This document shows, in pieces, positions 51,184-58,965 of a stretch of 64,000 nucleotides of DNA. The notes beneath the pieces are model-generated. The model saw nothing but the letters and a program-made list of their open reading frames with translations, was not told the origin of the DNA and did no database searches. Numbering within the stretch: position 1 is the stretch's first letter; every line of letters begins with the position of its first letter. The DNA is from Streptomyces cucumeris (GTDB taxonomy: Bacteria > Actinomycetota > Actinomycetes > Streptomycetales > Streptomycetaceae): assembly GCF_024295805.1 (NCBI RefSeq), contig NZ_JANCLX010000023.1, positions 55,880 to 119,879 on the forward strand. The letters run 5' to 3'. The position numbers and the translations under genes are program-made.

Positions 51184-51981
51184 CTAGTGGCCGAGGTGCG
51201 GCAGCGCGTTCCCGGCCGCGATTCCGACCAGCGTTCCGACCGCGCAGGAGAGGGTGTACACGAGATACGCGACGGAACGGCCGCCGGGTGAAGAGGGCGG
51301 TGGCGGACTCGTTCCGTAGCCCGCATTCTTGAGATGGAGGTATGCGGCCCGCGGCCACCAGCCCAGCAGTGCCGGCGGAAGGCTTTGGTAGGCATACCGG
51401 TCCGGCTCTTCCAGGCGGTCGAGGCCGGCGGTGGAGACGAATGTGTCGCGTGCGCTTCTGTAGGCCTCCATGAGCGCGCTCCGGGGAATTCCGGTCACCT
51501 GGGAGGCGAGTTCCGCGGTGTCCGATTCGATCAATCCATGCCACAGCAGACGCTGTTCGACGGCGGGCAGAGCGATGAAGGCGCGGTTGAGATCGATGCC
51601 TTCCGGGAGTTCCCAGAGGGCGCCCTGGGCGACCCAGGTCCGGAATCCGGGAGAGGCCAGTGCGGGATCGCGTGAGGCCAGTTTGACCGCCGCGTGGCGG
51701 ACCCGGTCGAGCAGATGGAGCCGGACACAGCCCATATAGCGGTCGCGGAAGACGGATTCGACCGTGTGGATGGCGCGCAGCAGGTCGGCGAACGCCTGCT
51801 GCGCCAGCGCGCGGGCGGATGCGTCGTCCTGGACGCAGCAGCGCGCGTAGCAGAGCACCGCCGCGTAGTGGCGGCTCGCCAGCAGGTCGAACAGCCGTGT
51901 CTCGCCGGAGCGGATCCTCGGGAACGTGGCCGCGTCGCTGGGGTGCGAGCGCGACGCGGGCTCGTGGGGGCGTTCACCCAT
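51184..51981 (-). CDS. Sigma-factor-like membrane protein, second of a tandem pair
   Basis: A 265-residue protein resembling the first member of the pair. Residues 28-100 recall sigma region 2 (LFDLLASRHYAAVLCYARCCV, FRDRYMGCVRLHLLDRVRH), residues 128-185 recall region 4 (LNRAFIALPAVEQRLLWHGLI, AELASQVTGIPRSALMEAYRS). A LGWWP element at about 206 and a terminal membrane helix (about 236-257) follow. There is no zinc motif. The ATG at 51981 overlaps the stop of the preceding gene by 8 bases, so they are coupled. Function unknown; DNA-contact residues look poorly conserved. Confidence 0.65.
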   Translation of the reverse strand: MGERPHEPASRSHPSDAATFPRIRSGETRLFDLLASRHYAAVLCYARCCVQDDASARALAQQAFADLLRAIHTVESVFRDRYMGCVRLHLLDRVRHAAVKLASRDPALASPGFRTWVAQGALWELPEGIDLNRAFIALPAVEQRLLWHGLIESDTAELASQVTGIPRSALMEAYRSARDTFVSTAGLDRLEEPDRYAYQSLPPALLGWWPRAAYLHLKNAGYGTSPPPPSSPGGRSVAYLVYTLSCAVGTLVGIAAGNALPHLGH

Positions 51982-53020
51982 GGGCGGAGCCGTCGCCGGA
52001 GCAGTTCGCGTGGTCGAGCGCGTCGGTCCGCTGCTGGCCGGTGAGGAGGTCATGGGTGTAGCCCGTCCCCATGCCGACCACCAGGCCCACGGCGGCGAGG
52101 CCCAGACACGCCTTGCGGTCCACGGTGCGCGGGGCTCCCGGCGGTCTGCTGGCAGCGGGAAGGGGCTGCGCGGTGTGCGGCGTGGGGGAGGGCGGCACCA
52201 GGGCCGCGCTCATGACCATGGCGATATCGGCCCACGGAGTCCGGCCCACCGATTTCTGCCGGAAGTACTGCCGCCCCGGCCACCAGCCGAGGACGGCCAG
52301 CGGCAGTTGCCGGGCGACCGTGGCGTCGAACCCCGCGATGCGGTGGAGGGTCCGGGTGCACCGGTCGCAGCCGGAGTGATGGGCGTCGGTCAGCCCGTCC
52401 CCACGCCCCTGGAGCAGCCGGGACATCTCCTCCATGCACACGCTGTTTCCCAGGGTGGCGATGAGGAGTTCGGCGTAGTGGTCGCGCAATCGACTGCGGG
52501 CCAGCAGGGAAGCGCCGGGAAGGAGATTCCGGTCCACCCCGGAAACGGCGGACACCAGCGGGGATTTCTCGTCCTCCGCCGTCGTGTGCCACAGCAGTGT
52601 CTGATCCGTGGCGGACAATTGGTGGAAGGACTGGGATAATTGGGCCGCGTTCTCCGCGGGCCATGGGCAGCCGTCCGCCACCCAGCCCGCGAACGGTATT
52701 CGCCGTCCGGCCCGCCGATGGCCGCAGCGCCGGGCAGCCTCATGACGGATGCGATACAGGAGAAAGGCGCGAACGGATTCGGGGCGGCGGGTATCGCGCG
52801 GTGCGGACAGCAGTGCCCGGAGCTGGGTGAACACCTGCTTCACCAGGGCCCGGCTGCGATTGCGGTCACCACCGGTGCAGCATGCCGCATAGGCGAACGC
52901 CGCCCGGCAGTGCCGGAGATAGAGCTTGCGGAAGCGAGTGGCCTCCGTCGTCTGTGTGGACCACAGCAGCGCTTGGTCGCTTTCGAAGCCGGGCAAGGCC
53001 ACCGATTGGTACACGCTCAT
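51974..53020 (-). CDS. Sigma-like / anti-sigma zinc-motif fusion membrane protein
   Basis: A 348-residue protein. Residues 30-100 resemble sigma region 2 (YLRHCRAAFAYAACCTGG, ESVRAFLLYRIRHEAARR), 132-190 resemble region 4 (FHQLSATDQTLLWHTTAED), and 214-221 hold H-x3-C-x2-C (HHSGCDRC), the zinc signature of anti-sigma factors. LGWWPGRQYF follows at 244 and a membrane helix at about 305-322. It therefore looks like a sigma factor fused to its own anti-sigma anchor, probably derived by fusion and degeneration. It heads a two-gene leftward unit with a related protein. Confidence 0.65.
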   Translation of the reverse strand: MSVYQSVALPGFESDQALLWSTQTTEATRFRKLYLRHCRAAFAYAACCTGGDRNRSRALVKQVFTQLRALLSAPRDTRRPESVRAFLLYRIRHEAARRCGHRRAGRRIPFAGWVADGCPWPAENAAQLSQSFHQLSATDQTLLWHTTAEDEKSPLVSAVSGVDRNLLPGASLLARSRLRDHYAELLIATLGNSVCMEEMSRLLQGRGDGLTDAHHSGCDRCTRTLHRIAGFDATVARQLPLAVLGWWPGRQYFRQKSVGRTPWADIAMVMSAALVPPSPTPHTAQPLPAASRPPGAPRTVDRKACLGLAAVGLVVGMGTGYTHDLLTGQQRTDALDHANCSGDGSAHG

Positions 53021-53158
53021 ATGGACTTCTGTGCTCCCTCGGCCGGTGCTCGTCCTCTGCGAGGAAACTAGAAAAATCCATCACCGATGTCATTGACGCA
53101 ACCGGCCACATCGTTGATCCAACCGGTCTGCCGGGAAGCGATGGCCTTTCGGAAAAGA

Positions 53159-53198
53159 CCGATGCCCCGGCAGCCGGAAGCGGCTGCCGGGGCATCGG
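53159..53198. terminator. Strong bidirectional hairpin
   Basis: A perfect 18-bp stem (CCGATGCCCCGGCAGCCG and complement) with a GAAG loop. It lies after the leftward YqcI/YcgG-like gene and upstream of the sigma-like pair, insulating the latter. Confidence 0.9.
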
Positions 53199-53239
53199 CG
53201 GGTGTGTGGAGCGGAAGGACTCCCGGGGTCGGACCGGGA

Positions 53240-53932
53240 TCAGGCCGGGGGCGGACCCATCAGTGCGGGCTCGCGCTCGCCCTCACGGGCGGCGAACGGG
53301 CACTGCCAGTCCGCGGGCTTCGGGCGGCCGGAGTAGCGGCGGGTCTCCGAGAGCTGCTCGTACTCGAGCAGGTTGGGATTTATGTCGCCCTGGAGCTGGA
53401 TGTCCTGCTTGCGGATCTTCTCCGCGAGCCGGTCCCACATGTTCGCGCCCTTGATGCGATCGAACTGCTCATGGGAGTTGAAGGCCAGCATCGGGAAGGG
53501 AGGACGGCGGCCCCAGCGGCGGTGCGTCTCATGGAGACCGATGACGAAGAAGGGATGACCGGCGACGCTGTAGGCGAACTCCTGGGCCTGCGGATCGGAG
53601 GAATAGCCCTCGGCCCAGCGATAGGACCGGGCGTCCTGTTCATGCAGGAGCTGGAGCTGTTCCCACAGCAGCTCCTCGAACCGCAGCTCGTCCACCCCGC
53701 GGGGCTGCTCGAACGTCGCGATGAAACTCGTGAACGACCGGGCGCTCCAGTCCGCCCCGTCCACGAAATCCGCGAGATCGAGTGCCATCAGCCGGGCCGA
53801 ATCCTCGGAACCCATCAGGTCGTAGTGACGATGGGTGATGCCACCCTTGCGCCAGGCGGAGCGTCCCGCCAGGCAGGCGAACCGGTCACCCAGGATGAAC
53901 CGCTCCACCTCGTCACGTGCGTCCAGTGTCAT
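53240..53932 (-). CDS. YqcI/YcgG family protein
   Basis: A 230-residue member of the YqcI/YcgG family. Conserved elements: HRHYDLMGSEDSARLMALDL, FEELLWEQLQLLHEQD, GHPFFVIGLHETHRRWGRR and FPMLAFNSHEQFDRI. Characterised relatives are heme-dependent N-oxygenases of natural-product pathways. The ATG at 53932 has GGAAGG 8 bases upstream. No biosynthetic partner genes are adjacent, so its substrate is unknown; it may be a stand-alone oxygenase. Confidence 0.8.
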   Translation of the reverse strand: MTLDARDEVERFILGDRFACLAGRSAWRKGGITHRHYDLMGSEDSARLMALDLADFVDGADWSARSFTSFIATFEQPRGVDELRFEELLWEQLQLLHEQDARSYRWAEGYSSDPQAQEFAYSVAGHPFFVIGLHETHRRWGRRPPFPMLAFNSHEQFDRIKGANMWDRLAEKIRKQDIQLQGDINPNLLEYEQLSETRRYSGRPKPADWQCPFAAREGEREPALMGPPPA

Positions 53933-54321
53933 GGCCAGCCTTCCTTCCAACTACGTGCCTCCTCGCTGGGAGCTCATCTCCTTCTCACATCCGAAGGCGC
54001 CCGCCCTGATCACCTGCGTACGAGTACGGGGAGAACGGAGAAGGTCGCCTCGCTGATTGTGACCGCCGACGGCCCGTAGGCGAAATCCGTATGCGGCCCC
54101 GATGCCTCGACGGCGGTGTGAGATGCGTCGGCGACGGAAGGGACGGTTCCGCCTATACTGCGCCGCCCTCCGGCCGGAACTAGTAATCATTGCTCTATCG
54201 GCCCGATCTTGAGGTGCCTAGGGTCGCCGGAATGCACGGGGTATGGCTGTTCGGTCACAGGCGGGGAGTCCCGCGCGCGGCAGCCGTGTGGTGGCTGCCC
54301 CGGGGACGCTTCCGACCGGGT
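53933..54321. other. Divergent intergenic region before the ECF sigma gene
   Basis: About 390 bases, with a lower-GC stretch near 54150-54215 that includes TATACT and is the likeliest promoter area. In-frame codons upstream of the sigma gene reach back to ATG 54232, but the added residues are Arg/Trp-rich and lack family similarity. No other gene is supported. Confidence 0.4.
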
Positions 54322-54885
54322 GTGACCGTCCTGTCACAGGCCGGGGGCGGCGAGGACGTCGGTCTGGTGACGCTGCGGCCCGGGGAGGCCGGGGCAGCGG
54401 CGGCCCAGGAGGACGCTCTGGGGTATCTGTACCGGGCGCACCGGCTGTCCCTGGTGCGGCTGGCGGTGCTGCTCGTGGGCGATCAGGCGACGGCCGAGGA
54501 CGTGGTGCAGGATGTGTTCACGGCGGTGTGCCGCCGGTGGCGGGTGCTGGACGACGGCAGGAGCGTGCTGCCGTATCTGCGGCGGGCCGTGGTCAACCGG
54601 GCCCGGTCGGTGCTGCGCCGCCGCCGGGTGGCCAACGCGTTCCGGCCGGACCCGCAGCGGCACGTGGACTCCGCGGAGGACACCGTGCTGCTGGCGTCCG
54701 AACACCGTGAGGTGCTGGCGGCGCTGCGCCGACTGGCTCCCCGGCAGCGGGAGGTCCTGGTGCTGCGGTACTGGGCGGGGTTGTCGGAGGCCGAGATAGC
54801 CGAGGCGATGGACATCTCCAAGGGAGCCGTGAAGTCGATGACCCACCGGTCCCTGGCCGCGCTGCGCAAGCGGATGGAGTCGTGA
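54322..54885 (+). CDS. ECF sigma factor (SigE-like family)
   Basis: A sigma factor of about 187 residues. Region 2: LGYLYRAHRLSLVRLAVLLVG followed by AEDVVQDVFTAVCRRW. Region 4: RLAPRQREVLVLRYWAGLSE with AEIAEAMDISKGAVKSMTHR. The start is uncertain: GTG at 54322 or 54367, or ATG 54232, all in frame with weak binding sites. It overlaps the following membrane-protein gene by GTGA, the usual arrangement of a sigma factor with its membrane regulator. Confidence 0.82.
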   Translation: MTVLSQAGGGEDVGLVTLRPGEAGAAAAQEDALGYLYRAHRLSLVRLAVLLVGDQATAEDVVQDVFTAVCRRWRVLDDGRSVLPYLRRAVVNRARSVLRRRRVANAFRPDPQRHVDSAEDTVLLASEHREVLAALRRLAPRQREVLVLRYWAGLSEAEIAEAMDISKGAVKSMTHRSLAALRKRMES

Positions 54886-55655
54886 CCGGCGTGGCGCCGG
54901 GGGAGGATCCGGTGGAACGGCAGACGTCCGAGGCGGCCGAGGCCGGGGAACTGGAGGAGCTGCTGCGGGCTGCCATGGTGGCGCGGACCGCGCGGGTCAC
55001 CGGAGGGTCGCTGCGGCCGGAAGGGGTTCGGTCCGCGCAGACCGCCCGTACGGGCCCCAGGTGGCGGCCGCGGCCCCTGCTGCTCGCCGGGGGAGCGGTG
55101 GCCGCCGCGTTACTCATGTTCGTCATGGCGGTCGTCGTTCCGCACCGGTGGGGCGAGGACGAGCGGCACCGGCAGGTGGCGCCCGCCGCCCGCCGGGTCG
55201 CGCTGCAGGGGGTGAGTTTCGAGGTGCCCCGGGGCTGGACGGTCTGGCAGCCCGACCGGGGTGTCCAGGCATGTGTCCAGCCGCCCGGTGTCCCGCACGA
55301 CATCGACCACTGCCAGTCCAGGGGTATCCAGATCGCCACGCGGACCGGGGACCAGAGCGAGGCCGTGGAGGAGGACGACGGCTGGCAGGCGCAGCCGTTC
55401 TGCTGGACCAAGAGCGGGAAGGCGGCCCCGTTCGACGCGATCCGGACCAGCCGTCTGAAGGACCGGTCCACCCTGAAGGTCTCCGGCCGTCAGGCCCACT
55501 ACCGGGCGTGGCGTGTGACGTGCGCCAGTGGCCAGGTCTTCACGGCCCGGCTGTGGTGGATCCCCCGCCATGAGCTGAGCATCCGTGCCTACCGGCTCGG
55601 CCCGCGGGACGTGGGCCGGGCCGAGCGGCTGGTCTCCTCGCTCATCGTGCGCTGA
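54882..55655 (+). CDS. Membrane protein coupled to the ECF sigma factor
   Basis: A 257-residue protein. A cytoplasmic N-terminal part (about 1-62, EAGELEELLRAAMVARTARV) precedes one membrane helix (LLLAGGAVAAALLMFVMAVVV) and an external domain of about 170 residues with several cysteines. It has no zinc motif but its topology and translational coupling fit an anti-sigma factor for the preceding gene. No known family is recognised. Confidence 0.72.
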   Translation: MTGVAPGEDPVERQTSEAAEAGELEELLRAAMVARTARVTGGSLRPEGVRSAQTARTGPRWRPRPLLLAGGAVAAALLMFVMAVVVPHRWGEDERHRQVAPAARRVALQGVSFEVPRGWTVWQPDRGVQACVQPPGVPHDIDHCQSRGIQIATRTGDQSEAVEEDDGWQAQPFCWTKSGKAAPFDAIRTSRLKDRSTLKVSGRQAHYRAWRVTCASGQVFTARLWWIPRHELSIRAYRLGPRDVGRAERLVSSLIVR

Positions 55656-55875
55656 GCGTTGCGCAGGGGCTTGGGAGCGGGCTTGGGAGCGGGCTCGGGG
55701 ACGGCCTCGGGAGCGGGCCGGAAATTCTTCTGCGGAACCAGGCAACCTTCACGCGCCCCGCGCGTGTATCTGGCAGGTCGCCTCAGCGGCCCGGACCGGC
55801 GTATCCGCCGCGTCCCGATCGTCGAACGCAAGGCCGGGCCCGTGCCCGGCCACCACCATGAACGAGGTTCCCCCC

Positions 55876-56487
55876 ATGACTTCCCGCTCCCGAAGCTGGA
55901 TCGCCGCCGCTCTGCTGACCGGGGTGCTGGCCACCCTGCCCGCCTGCAACAACGACGACTCCTCCGGCAAGGACTCCTCCGCGAAGGGTTCTTCGTCCGA
56001 GGGCGCGTCCGGCAAGGAATCCGGCTCCGGCAAGGAATCCGGCTCCGATTCCGGCTCCGATTCCGGCCAGGACGGCTCCGGCCAGGACTCCCAGGTGGCT
56101 CCCGGGGAGAAGGACCCTGCCGGTGGCGGTGGCTCCGCCTGTCGCAGCCTGACGGCGACAGCCGAGGTGAAGGCGGCGGTGAAGGCCGCGTACTCGCGCT
56201 CGTTCTCCCAGTTCCAGCACGTCAAGCCCACCCCTGGCAGCTTCTACTACGGCCAGTGCGGCGGCACACGCTATGCGGGCACCACGTTCTCGCTGACGGC
56301 TGGCCACTCGGAGAAGGAGGCGGTCGGTATGCAGGACGAGGGGGCGACCATGAAGTACTTCAGCTCCACCGGCGGCGACTGGTCCTACCTCGCGTCCGGC
56401 GCGCTGGAGCTGGCCGAGGGCTGCAAGGCCGTCAAGCAGATCCCGGCCGAGATGGCGCGGGTGTGGGGTGACTGCCCGGCCGGGTGA
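55876..56487 (+). CDS. DUF3558-like lipoprotein
   Basis: A 203-residue lipoprotein. The signal peptide ends in the lipobox LPAC with Cys24. A Ser/Gly/Lys/Asp-rich linker of about 60 residues follows (repeats of GKESGSGK and SGSDSG), then a folded domain with cysteines (ACRSLTATAEVKAAVKAAYS, YYGQCGGTRYAGT, LAEGCKAV). The ATG at 55876 is preceded by GAGG at 8 bases; another ATG 18 bases earlier is less likely. Function unknown. Confidence 0.78.
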   Translation: MTSRSRSWIAAALLTGVLATLPACNNDDSSGKDSSAKGSSSEGASGKESGSGKESGSDSGSDSGQDGSGQDSQVAPGEKDPAGGGGSACRSLTATAEVKAAVKAAYSRSFSQFQHVKPTPGSFYYGQCGGTRYAGTTFSLTAGHSEKEAVGMQDEGATMKYFSSTGGDWSYLASGALELAEGCKAVKQIPAEMARVWGDCPAG

Positions 56488-56531
56488 GGACACGGCCGTG
56501 GCCCGTTCCCCCCGGGGCCAGGGCCGGTGCA

Positions 56532-56568
56532 GGGGCCCCGGCGGCGATCATGCCGTCGGGGCCCCTTC
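56532..56568. terminator. Terminator between convergent genes
   Basis: An inverted repeat AGGGGCCCCG...CGGGGCCCCT extended by further pairing in the loop, between the DUF3558-like gene and the leftward TauE/SafE gene. Confidence 0.75.
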
Positions 56569-56603
56569 TGCGGTGACCGCCGTGGTCCGCGGTGCGGGGG
56601 CGG

Positions 56604-57392
56604 TTACCGCGCCACGAGCTGGACGATCGCCACGGTGCCCACCGTCACGATGAGCGCGCGCAGCACCTTTGGGCTGAACCGGCGGCCCACCGCGGCCCCT
56701 ATCTGACCGCCCAGGGCGGAGCCGACCGCGATCAGGGCGACGGCCGTCCAGTCGAAGTGGGCGGCGAAGAGGAAGAAGACCGCGGCGACGGAGTTGACCA
56801 CGGCCACGTAGACGTTCTTGGCTGCGTTGAGGCGTTGCAGGGGTTCGTCGAGCAGCATGCCCATCAGGGACATGTAGATGATCCCCTGGGCCGCCGCGAA
56901 GTAGCCGCCGTAGACGCTGGCCAGCGTCAGACCGATGAAGAGCAGCGGGCCGCCGTCCTGGTGGACCGGGCCGCCCGATCTCTCACGGCGTTCGCGTACC
57001 GCCCGGCTGATCCTCGGCTGGAGGATGACCAGCACCAGCGCCAGGCCCACCAGCACCGGCACGATCGTCTCGAAGGCCGTACTGGGCAGTGCCAGCAGCA
57101 GCGTGGCCCCGGCGAGACCGCCGATGAGGGCGGCCGAACAGAGCTTCAGGATGCGGCGGCGCTGGCCGGTGAGCTCCTTGCGGTAGCCGATCGCGCCGCT
57201 GATGGAGCCCGGGACCAGCCCCAGCCCGTTGGAGACGGTCGCGGTGACGGGCGGCAGACCGGTGGCCAGCAGAACGGGGAAGGTGATCAGTGTCCCGGAG
57301 CCGACGACGGTGTTGATGGCCCCCGCGCCGGTGCCCGCCGCGAAGACGGCGGCCATCTCCCACGGAGTCACGCCGACTCTTTCATGGTGCAA
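56604..57392 (-). CDS. TauE/SafE (TSUP) family sulfite/organosulfur exporter
   Basis: A 262-residue membrane protein of the TSUP family with about eight helices. The two family repeats are visible: AGAINTVVGSGTLITFPVLLATG split around residues 22-44, and GGYFAAAQGIIYMSLMGMLL in the second half. Members export sulfite, sulfoacetate or related anions. It is divergent from the methyltransferase gene of the RiPP cluster with 93 bases between, so a shared regulatory region is possible. Confidence 0.85.
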   Translation of the reverse strand: MHHERVGVTPWEMAAVFAAGTGAGAINTVVGSGTLITFPVLLATGLPPVTATVSNGLGLVPGSISGAIGYRKELTGQRRRILKLCSAALIGGLAGATLLLALPSTAFETIVPVLVGLALVLVILQPRISRAVRERRERSGGPVHQDGGPLLFIGLTLASVYGGYFAAAQGIIYMSLMGMLLDEPLQRLNAAKNVYVAVVNSVAAVFFLFAAHFDWTAVALIAVGSALGGQIGAAVGRRFSPKVLRALIVTVGTVAIVQLVAR

Positions 57393-57485
57393 CTGGTACC
57401 CATGGGCGACGACGGTAGATCACGATCGGTCCGCTGACCAGCGGTGGCTGGACCGACATGGATGGCCGGCGATCTACTCTGCGTC

Positions 57486-58508
57486 ATGGGTACACGACAG
57501 CACGCGGTGACGCCGCGCGAAGACTTCCCCCGTCTCTACTCCGCGGCACAGGTGGCCGCCCTCGTCGACTCGCTCGGCCACCGGGCCGAGTTCCCGTACG
57601 AGCTGACCTACCTCGGCGACGGCAGCGAAATGTGGCGGGAGGGCGAGGAACAGTCCGACCCCGCCGCCGCGCCGAGGCTGGGCGAGCTCGACACGATCAT
57701 CACCCGTCACGCCGGGCAACTCCTCTCCCTCGCCCCGGCTTCAACGGCGGTGGAGATCGTCGATCTCGGGCCGGGAACGACGCGTCCCATCCGCGGTCTG
57801 ATCCGCCACCTGCTGGACGCCGACCGCCTGGCCGGTTATCGCGCCATGGACATCAGCGCCGAGCTCCTCGAACTGGCCAGGCGGAACCTGCGGGCCGACT
57901 TCCCCGGTCACGCCGAGGGCTTCGAGCTGGGCCAGGGCGACTTCACCGGACCCGATCTCGCCCGGGTCCTCACCGCCGGGCGGATATCCGGCCACGGTGG
58001 CACCGATCCGGTCCGCTTCGTCGTGCTGGCCGGCGCGACGGTGTACAACTTCGCCGATCCGGCCGAGGTCCTGCGCCACGTACGGAGCGCCATGAGCGAC
58101 CGGGACGTGCTGCTGCTGACCCTGCGCATCGACACCGGTGTCGACCGGCCCCCGTTCATGGACGAGGTCAGCGTGGGCGGCCCGTACAAGCCGCAGCAAC
58201 TGGCGGGGCTGGATCTGATCGGTGTGGACCGCTCCTGGTACGTCACGGAAACCGGGTTCGACCGCGAGCGCAGCGAAGTGTTCGTCCGGGCACGGTTCCT
58301 GGAGCCGGTCGCCGTGACCTTCGACGTCGGACCGGACCGGAGGACGGTCTCGTTCGAGCCGGGCGACACCGTGCTCGTCTGGCGCTACCTCTACCAGGAC
58401 AGCGCGGCGGTGGCCGATCAGCTCACCCGCTGCGGGCTTCGGGTGCGCCTGTTCGAGCACGGCCAGGACAAGCAGATCGTCCTCGTGGCCGCGGCGCCGG
58501 AACGGTGA
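57486..58508 (+). CDS. EgtD-like SAM-dependent methyltransferase of the RiPP cluster
   Basis: A 340-residue protein of the histidine N-alpha-methyltransferase (Methyltransf_33, EgtD-like) type. The SAM-binding motif is VDLGPGTTRP (about residue 94), and GATVYNF (about 185) corresponds to the EgtD loop whose Asn contacts the amino-acid substrate. C-terminal residues (ETGFDRERSEVFVRARF) match the family. The other genes of the ergothioneine pathway are absent; instead two small peptide genes, a YcaO and a TfuA gene follow in the same direction. It may therefore methylate the peptide or a residue derived from it. The ATG at 57486 is the family start; upstream ATG codons are in frame. Confidence 0.82.
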   Translation: MGTRQHAVTPREDFPRLYSAAQVAALVDSLGHRAEFPYELTYLGDGSEMWREGEEQSDPAAAPRLGELDTIITRHAGQLLSLAPASTAVEIVDLGPGTTRPIRGLIRHLLDADRLAGYRAMDISAELLELARRNLRADFPGHAEGFELGQGDFTGPDLARVLTAGRISGHGGTDPVRFVVLAGATVYNFADPAEVLRHVRSAMSDRDVLLLTLRIDTGVDRPPFMDEVSVGGPYKPQQLAGLDLIGVDRSWYVTETGFDRERSEVFVRARFLEPVAVTFDVGPDRRTVSFEPGDTVLVWRYLYQDSAAVADQLTRCGLRVRLFEHGQDKQIVLVAAAPER

Positions 58509-58609
58509 GCGCCGTGGCCCGCCCGGCAACAACCGGACAAGATCCTCTGGGCGTGCCAGGAGTCGGCTAGATTTCTTCGAAATGGCGTTCTATGGCGAGG
58601 GGTTGGAAG

Positions 58610-58753
58610 ATGAACCTGAAGTTTCCCACCGTGGCAGAACTCCGTGAGGAGCACGACCTCGGCACGCTCAAGCCGGTGAGCCGGGACACCTGCTGGTCCG
58701 TCCAGCTCAAGGACGACGACGGCCTTGAGCCCGCCGACGTGCAGGTCGTCTGA
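58610..58753 (+). CDS. Predicted RiPP precursor peptide 1
   Basis: A 47-residue acidic peptide that begins MNLKFPTVAELREEHDL and ends DDDGLEPADVQVV. A GGGGTTGGAAG binding-site region lies directly before the ATG. It is 39/47 identical to the next small gene; the two differ at positions 8, 15, 18, 28, 30, 32, 46 and 47. It has one Cys (28) beside Trp29. Position between an EgtD-like methyltransferase and YcaO-TfuA genes, plus duplication, supports a modified-peptide precursor. The leader/core border is not known; the N-terminal TxAELREE segment resembles a leader recognition helix. Confidence 0.82.
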   Translation: MNLKFPTVAELREEHDLGTLKPVSRDTCWSVQLKDDDGLEPADVQVV

Positions 58754-58811
58754 CGGTCCTGGGACCGGCTGGATCTCGTCGACAAGTCTTTCCGCAGCGA
58801 AGGGTTGGAAG

Positions 58812-58955
58812 ATGAACCTGAAGTTCCCCACCGCGGCAGAACTCCGTGAGGAGCAGGACCTCCGCACGCTCAAGCCGGTGAGCCGGGACACCGGCTGGAA
58901 CGTTCACCTGAAGGACGACGACGGCCTTGAGCCCGCCGACGTCCAGGGAATCTGA
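58812..58955 (+). CDS. Predicted RiPP precursor peptide 2
   Basis: A 47-residue homologue of precursor 1: MNLKFPTAAELREEQDL at the start and DDDGLEPADVQGI at the end. It has Gly instead of Cys at 28, Asn at 30 and His at 32, and ends in Gly-Ile. The same GGGTTGGAAG sequence precedes the ATG, so the duplication includes the ribosome binding site. The YcaO gene starts 10 bases later. The shared central stretch LKPVSRDT and acidic LKDDDGLEPADVQ are identical in both peptides, so modification may occur in the variable GWNVH region or at the C terminus. Confidence 0.82.
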   Translation: MNLKFPTAAELREEQDLRTLKPVSRDTGWNVHLKDDDGLEPADVQGI

Positions 58956-58965
58956 CGGTCAAGGA

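Noticed and set aside
57486..58508. Ergothioneine biosynthesis
   Set aside because: Only the EgtD-like gene is present; EgtA, EgtB, EgtC and EgtE are absent from the neighbourhood.
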